DNA of 64,000 bases from Nephrocerus scutellatus (lineage: Eukaryota; Arthropoda; Insecta; Diptera; Pipunculidae): contig OX352761.1 of NCBI GenBank assembly GCA_947095585.1, positions 136,368,277 through 136,432,276 of the forward strand, read 5' to 3'. The number at the start of each line of letters is the position of its first letter. Within the stretch, counting starts at the first letter, position 1. A program made the position numbers and the translations under genes. The notes beneath the pieces are model-generated. The model was not told the origin of the DNA. It ran no database searches and saw only the letters and a program-made list of their open reading frames with translations. This document shows positions 59,345 to 64,000 of the stretch, piece after piece.

Positions 59345-60475
59345 TATGTATTTATTTATCAATTTTATTACTCTACTTTTACTCACAGAAAATTTAAATT
59401 TTGTTCCACCAAATTATCTACTTAGTCATTTAATTAAGATATTCACTTCTATGTTCAATTGCAGTAATTTAATGAACAAATTTTCAAAACTTGCACATGT
59501 TTCAACTTTTCTTTTGTGGGTATGGGAATGGGTGGCGAGTTTCCATCCACTGATAGGACGAACAAAAAAGTAGGCTGTATGGCGGGAAATCAGATATCTC
59601 CCCGTAATGTGCGCTGTTCTTTCATGTGGAAAAATGCACAGTGCTACTCGTAGATACATGTATATATATGTATTATGTGTGTGATTTGTAGCTTCATGGA
59701 ATGCTGCATGGATTTATCATTGCTAACATATGCTAAATAACTCGAGGAATTTTTGCGTTGTTTTTGTCTTATTTGAAAAATAGTCTGGTTAACCACAAAA
59801 AGTAAATTTGTTTTTATTTGAAAAGAAGGTCACAATAGCAGCAATAACAACAATAACAACAGGAACAACAGGAACAACAGCAGCCATGACAACTCGGACG
59901 CTCTCTAAAGTCAAGATCGTTGCGAGTGCTGCAGCATCCAAAGCGTTTAGCCAAGCATGCAATAATGCTTGAACCTTCTCATGTGAGCAAATTGGAAAAC
60001 GTACGACGAGCGACGTTGAAAATGAACTTGAACTAAATTTTGCAGACACTGTAGATGTTCTGAACAAGTACTCGTGTAACTATATACGAGAACGTATCCA
60101 TACGCTGGCTGAGTATTAAATTTTGTGATGAAGTATTGGTTTATTCCATCTTTCTGAAGGATCTATGTTGCTGTGATTTTCACCAGCGTAGTTGTTGCTG
60201 TTTTTCAGTTAAGTGAACAAATTTGCTTATTTTGTAATTCAAGAAGTGTTGGTTATAAATTCTTTCAGGAGTGGGATTGAGTGCTGTAGTGGGTGGTGGT
60301 TTATATAATTGTCTGAGTTAAGATTTACACAAAGCACATGACTAGCTAACTAATTGCTTAGTGTAAACATTATGATTTTAATTAGCTGGGAAGTTGGAAA
60401 AATTATTTCACTCGAACTGTGGCATTCGGACATGTCAGAAAAAGGGTGTTTCTCGTCTGTCCAACTATACGTCAG
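59345..60475. other. No gene; (AAC)n-rich stretch at 59833-59885
   Basis: The AAC/CAG-rich run near 59833-59885 translates to Asn- or Gln-rich text broken by stops. No domain elsewhere. Confidence 0.45.
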
Positions 60476-60479
60476 ATCT

Positions 60480-61135
60480 CTTTTCAATTCTTATTTTATA
60501 GAAGCCTCCTTATCAGACCAAAAAGATATCTACCCAAACTCATTTTTGCGGCGGATATCCTGGCGATTAGGGAGTTATGCAGGGCACTTGCTAACAGTAC
60601 CGCTATAGAAGGCAGGGCCTGCATTTGCGGACAGCCAATCCGTAATCAAAGCCATTATTGCGACTAGCAACAACTCAAAACTTCTCAGGCAGTGCCAAGC
60701 TGAATTGGCTTCAAATGAAGAGAGTGTGCTGTCGATTGAGCTCCGTCAGGGAACGCGTCCTCACTTTCCACCAAGGCAAAACTAAGGTGGAATGACTTGA
60801 CCAGCTGATCTACTTCGAGGGCGATGTGGCCTTCCTACAATAAAAACAAATCTGCCGAGCTGATCTCAAGATAACGGAAAGATATTTCCAGAGTAGTGAC
60901 TGTTATCACTGGCCATTGGCCGGTGGGCAGCCACGCAGCCAAACCGGGAATTCCGCACAATACTTTTTGCAGAAGCTGCAGGGATATCAATGAGACGAAG
61001 ACTCTTATCCATTATATTTGCAACTGTCCAGCCCTGGCGTGCTTCCGAATCCATAAATTGGAAAAACCCTTCTTGGCCAGCCTGAGGGACCTTTCGGACT
61101 CGCTAAGGCAGCGCGGACCACCACCCTACCTACTT
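60480..61135 (+). mobile_element. RNase H-bearing LINE, 3' end
   Basis: ADILAIRELCRALANSTAIE (RNase H Glu region, frame-shifted), FADSQSVIKAIIATSNNSKL (Asp block near 60630-60690), then an RNase H tail with stops. An open C-terminal frame, VITGHWPVGSHAAKPGIPHN, FCRSCRDINETKTLIHYICN and CPALACFR, forms the zinc finger near 60965-61040. The C-terminal wording matches the minus-strand copy at 42891-43700, so the two probably belong to one family. RT is absent. Confidence 0.85.
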
Positions 61136-61137
61136 AT

Positions 61138-61345
61138 CTATACCTACCCGATTTTCTTCAAATTTTTTACGGATGTGTATCTCCGATGGACAACACTTTT
61201 TGTAAAAAGTTGATAGTGATCGGGCGGCAGGGCCGAGAGGCTCCCATATAAGTTTTTTAAAAATGAACCCAATTTTATTCAAACTGCCTACATGTGTTTC
61301 TCCGGAATTTATAAAAAAAAGTTAATTTTTATGGGCTGTTTTAAT
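61138..61345 (+). repeat. Rep-1 dispersed repeat, copy F
   Basis: CGATTTTCTTCAAATTTTTT, ATGTGTATCTCCGATGGACA, ACACTTTTTGTAAAAAGTTG and GGCTCCCATATAAGTTTTTT, then a partial second unit and TTTTTATGGGCTGTTTTAAT. It follows directly on the RNase H LINE end. Confidence 0.75.
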
Positions 61346-61349
61346 TACG

Positions 61350-62430
61350 TTTCTCGTGGTCGAATCGACGAAGATTGGTAATAACAACCTAAGTAAATAG
61401 ATTAGTAATCTAGGGTTAACCAATCATCAGGACACAGCACACCTACTTCACATAATTAATTTAGCTCCAGCACATTCCATTAATTAGGTCCCTGTTTCTT
61501 GTGTCGTAATGATTATGGAAACAGCAAATTGGCTGTAAGTTGATATCACATTGTGCAAATGTTTAAAAAAAATAATAGTAAAACATACCTACGAACTCAT
61601 ATTGTGTATTGCGGAACCCTGAATCAATTACATGCTAATTTATTTAATTAATTGGAAAAATATCGTATTAATTTAACATAATGTAAATACGAGGGTAAGT
61701 TAAGGTTTTTTATGCAATTAATTGTAAACACTTTTTTGCGGTTTTTGTTTCAATTTGCGTATTTACGCAGCACGCCCGGCCAGTAGCAATAACCATTTCA
61801 GTCGAAATGGCTAAGTGGCTGCCTTGACCCAGACAAAGTTCAAGCCATTTTTACTCGATCTAATGCGTGACAGTAGATTTTATAACTTCTGCGTTTCGCT
61901 TCTTAAAGCACAAAGCAGCAGCAACGAATATTGCACGCTTTCGCGTAATAAATTGCCGGCAGCAAAGACCGTATTCAAGAGTTTTGCAATAAAAATTATA
62001 CATATGTATATATATAAATATATATGCATCTATATAAATTATTTGTTGATTTGTTCTGGTATATATAGTTGTGTAACATGATTTGCCAGTTTATAGCTGG
62101 CTGCCAAATAAAAGTAAAGTGCTTTTGCAAAGCAGTGTATTTTTATATAAATTTTACTGCTTTGGCGTTAGCGTTCTTCTCTTTTCTCTTGTCTGGTTTT
62201 GTTATTATCGTTGTGTTTAAAGTAGACCTGAGAGTCCAGTTAATCTGGTATATTACCACTTTTAGGCAATCACAATAATCATAATTTTTTTTTCGGCATC
62301 TCTAATATTGTCAAAGTGACCTTAGTTTTGTTGATTTGTTGTGATACGCAGTGTATGTAGCAAAAGATAAGTGCGTAATTTTCTGTATAGATTATAATAA
62401 TTATTTTTATCAAGGTTAAGATGAGTGCGT
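61350..62430. other. AT-rich, no gene seen
   Basis: Contains a TA-rich microsatellite near 62000-62035. No domain, no repeat recognised. Confidence 0.45.
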
Positions 62431-62434
62431 TATA

Positions 62435-62929
62435 ATATACTAGTTGAATGCCCGGGGTTGCCCGGTCGACACTAATATCGCCCCCTGCCCCCAAAAATTC
62501 CGACCAACACCCAAACCGTAATCGACCGACCAACCACTTCCCACCCTGCCGACTATTTTCTACCAACCAAATTCTCCATCGATCCCCTCCAACTCCAGAA
62601 CAACAGCGTGGACACCAAGACTCCCTCCAAGACTCTCGCAGAATTTTATTTTGTGCTCAAATTAAAAAATATGAAATCTTCTGACTAAAGGACGAAATAG
62701 TAAATACTTTTTTTTGGGTAAATTTGCTGTACAATATAGCCTCTCTATTCCGGACACATATGGTTTTGGCTCTATCTGGACTAGCGAAATGTCAGAACTA
62801 TAGAAATGAAATTAATTGCATATTATTTAAAAAAAATTATTATTGAGTAATAGAAAATAAAATTGAAATAATGCAGACATTAACTGAATTCGAAATAATG
62901 TACGTTTTCTGTATCTATAGATATAATAA
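62435..62929 (-). repeat. Possible far part of Rep-1 copy G
   Basis: The stretch begins ACTAGTTGAATGCCCGGGGT, which resembles the start of a widespread class of short insect repeats, followed by a C-rich stretch at 62475-62600. Whether it joins the clear Rep-1 units at 62930-63425 is an inference from closeness and from the similar ATAC/ATAT-type ends. Confidence 0.35.
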
Positions 62930-63425
62930 AAACAACCCATAAAACTTAAAATTGTTCTTGTAAATTCTCTAATCGGGGATACACACACACACACACTGCG
63001 TGCTCGTTTTGTGGCAAAATCATCCACCAAATGCCGCAGCGGCAGCGAACAGCGCTGCTCACAAAGCACAGAGCTCATACTTTGCCGTGATCTGATGCGA
63101 TATAGCGATATTTAAAAATTGTATATTGTATAAAAGTGTTTTCCATCGAAGACACACATGTGTACAAAATTTAATGAAAATCGGGTAAATTTTGTAAAAT
63201 ATTTGTATGGGAGCCCCCCGACCCCGCGGCCCGAGGGTCCTCAAATTTTAAGAGAAAGTGTTGTCATGGGAGATATACATGTGTGCCAAATTTCAATAAA
63301 ATCGGGCTGTAGGAAGTGGGTTGAAAATTGGTCGCAAGATTCCATGACACACAAATCCACAAGCCCACAAACCCACAAGCCCACAAACCCACAAACACAC
63401 GGGCAAGTGAAATTAATATAGAGAA
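62930..63425 (-). repeat. Rep-1 dispersed repeat, copy G
   Basis: On the minus strand it opens like copy A (ATTAATTTCACTTGCCCG, then a GTGTGTTTGTGGGTTTG run extended to several units, TGTGTGTCATGGAATCTTGC). CGATTTTATTGAAATTTGGC and CGATTTTCATTAAATTTTGT units follow, then it closes near TTAGAGAATTTACAAGAA at about 62955. An (AC)n run at 62982-62996 lies inside. Confidence 0.8.
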
Positions 63426-63719
63426 TTTAAAAATGAAATGCTGTTCGTTGGTAACCGCATCACTTGAGAACGGCTCTAACGATTTGGCTCATTTTTATTT
63501 TGAAATCTTCATCATACTTCGAATTAGGTTTATGCGAAAAAAAAGTTAGAAAAGTTGCCCGGAAAATTTGAAATTTCAGGAAAACTGAAATTGCGTCTTT
63601 CCATAGGATTTTTGTATGAACTCGCTAACATAACTCACGATTCGAACTATGGATTTGCGTATTTTTAATTTTTGTTTTGTTCGTTATGGTCTTGGCTCCT
63701 GGAAAAGAAAGATAATTGA
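63426..63719. other. Spacer, no gene seen
   Basis: Includes AACGATTTGGCTCATTTTTA, a wording often seen in insect dispersed repeats, but no second copy in this window. Confidence 0.4.
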
Positions 63720-64000
63720 ATGAAAAAAAGTCAACCAAAAGTCCATCAAAAGAATCATAAAAGACCCTCCCAAAAAATAATTAAAGATCCTCAAAAGACT
63801 CTCAAATGGCCCAAAAAGACTTCCCAAAAGACCACTAAAAGAGCTCAAAAATACCATCAAAATACCATCACAAAGGACCGTCAAAAAATAAAACCCAAAA
63901 GCCTTTTCAAAAGGTCCCAAAAAGACCCCAAAAGACCCCCAAAACACCCAAAAGAATCATAAAAATACCTCCGAAAGACCCTCAAAATAATCTCAAAATA
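63720..64000 (+). repeat. Degenerate AAAAGACC minisatellite, second block
   Basis: Same 9-13 nt core and same strand as 1279-1612, running to the window edge. Lys/Pro/Gln-rich open frames (63720-63962) follow from the repeat. Each block lies within about 0.8 kb of a Rep-1 copy. Confidence 0.8.

Noticed and set aside
59833..59885. (AAC)n run considered as a poly-Asn/Gln coding exon
   Set aside because: Reading frames through it are soon broken by stops and no domain flanks it.

Overview
This window looks like nuclear DNA from an insect, most likely a fly (Diptera; inferred). It is AT-rich, has no bacterial-style operons, and its transposon content (RNase H-bearing jockey-group LINEs, CR1-like and RTE-like LINEs, mariner and Tc3-like elements, tRNA-derived SINEs) is typical of insects. 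I could not support any intact host protein gene, tRNA, rRNA or CRISPR array. Nearly every convincing protein match is a decayed piece of a transposable element, so the window reads as intergenic, intronic or pericentromeric DNA filled with nested, fossil mobile elements.

Layout. 0-3.1 kb: a microsatellite, a degenerate AAAAGACC-type minisatellite and a dispersed repeat here called Rep-1. 3.4-4.5 kb: a Tc3-like transposase relic split by a fold-back/MITE cluster. 4.8-8.7 kb: an unassigned GC-richer block, then RTE-like LINE pieces on the minus strand, one broken by a SINE tail. 10.0-10.9 kb: a structurally complete but internally deleted mariner with 31-bp inverted repeats and a TA target duplication. 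12.6-13.5 kb: an RNase H-type LINE carrying a 40-T run. 15.1-19.1 kb: Rep-1, an RTE-like LINE with a SINE inserted between two codons, a LOA-like piece with a second SINE type, and another RTE-like piece. 20.7-22.5 kb: the most complete CR1-like LINE. 23.96-25.22 kb: an inverted-repeat element containing four units of about 190 bp in tandem. 28-37 kb: CR1-like, LOA-like and RNase H LINE pieces, with two further SINE copies flanked by clean 8-10 bp target duplications. 39-46.5 kb: Rep-1, a Tc3-like element split by a LINE, and more LINE ends. 48.5-61.3 kb: RTE-like, LOA-like and CR1-like pieces, a third SINE-B copy and Rep-1. 62.4-64 kb: Rep-1 and a second AAAAGACC minisatellite running off the window end.

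How they fit together. The two SINE families carry RNA polymerase III promoter boxes and would have depended on LINE machinery. Five of the six SINE copies interrupt older LINE copies, or sit beside one, so a relative insertion order can be read: LINEs first, SINEs later. All the coding remnants carry stops, frameshifts or internal deletions, so nothing here looks autonomous. The items most worth following up are the two SINE families, the Rep-1 family, the tandem-repeat inverted-repeat element and the fold-back cluster.
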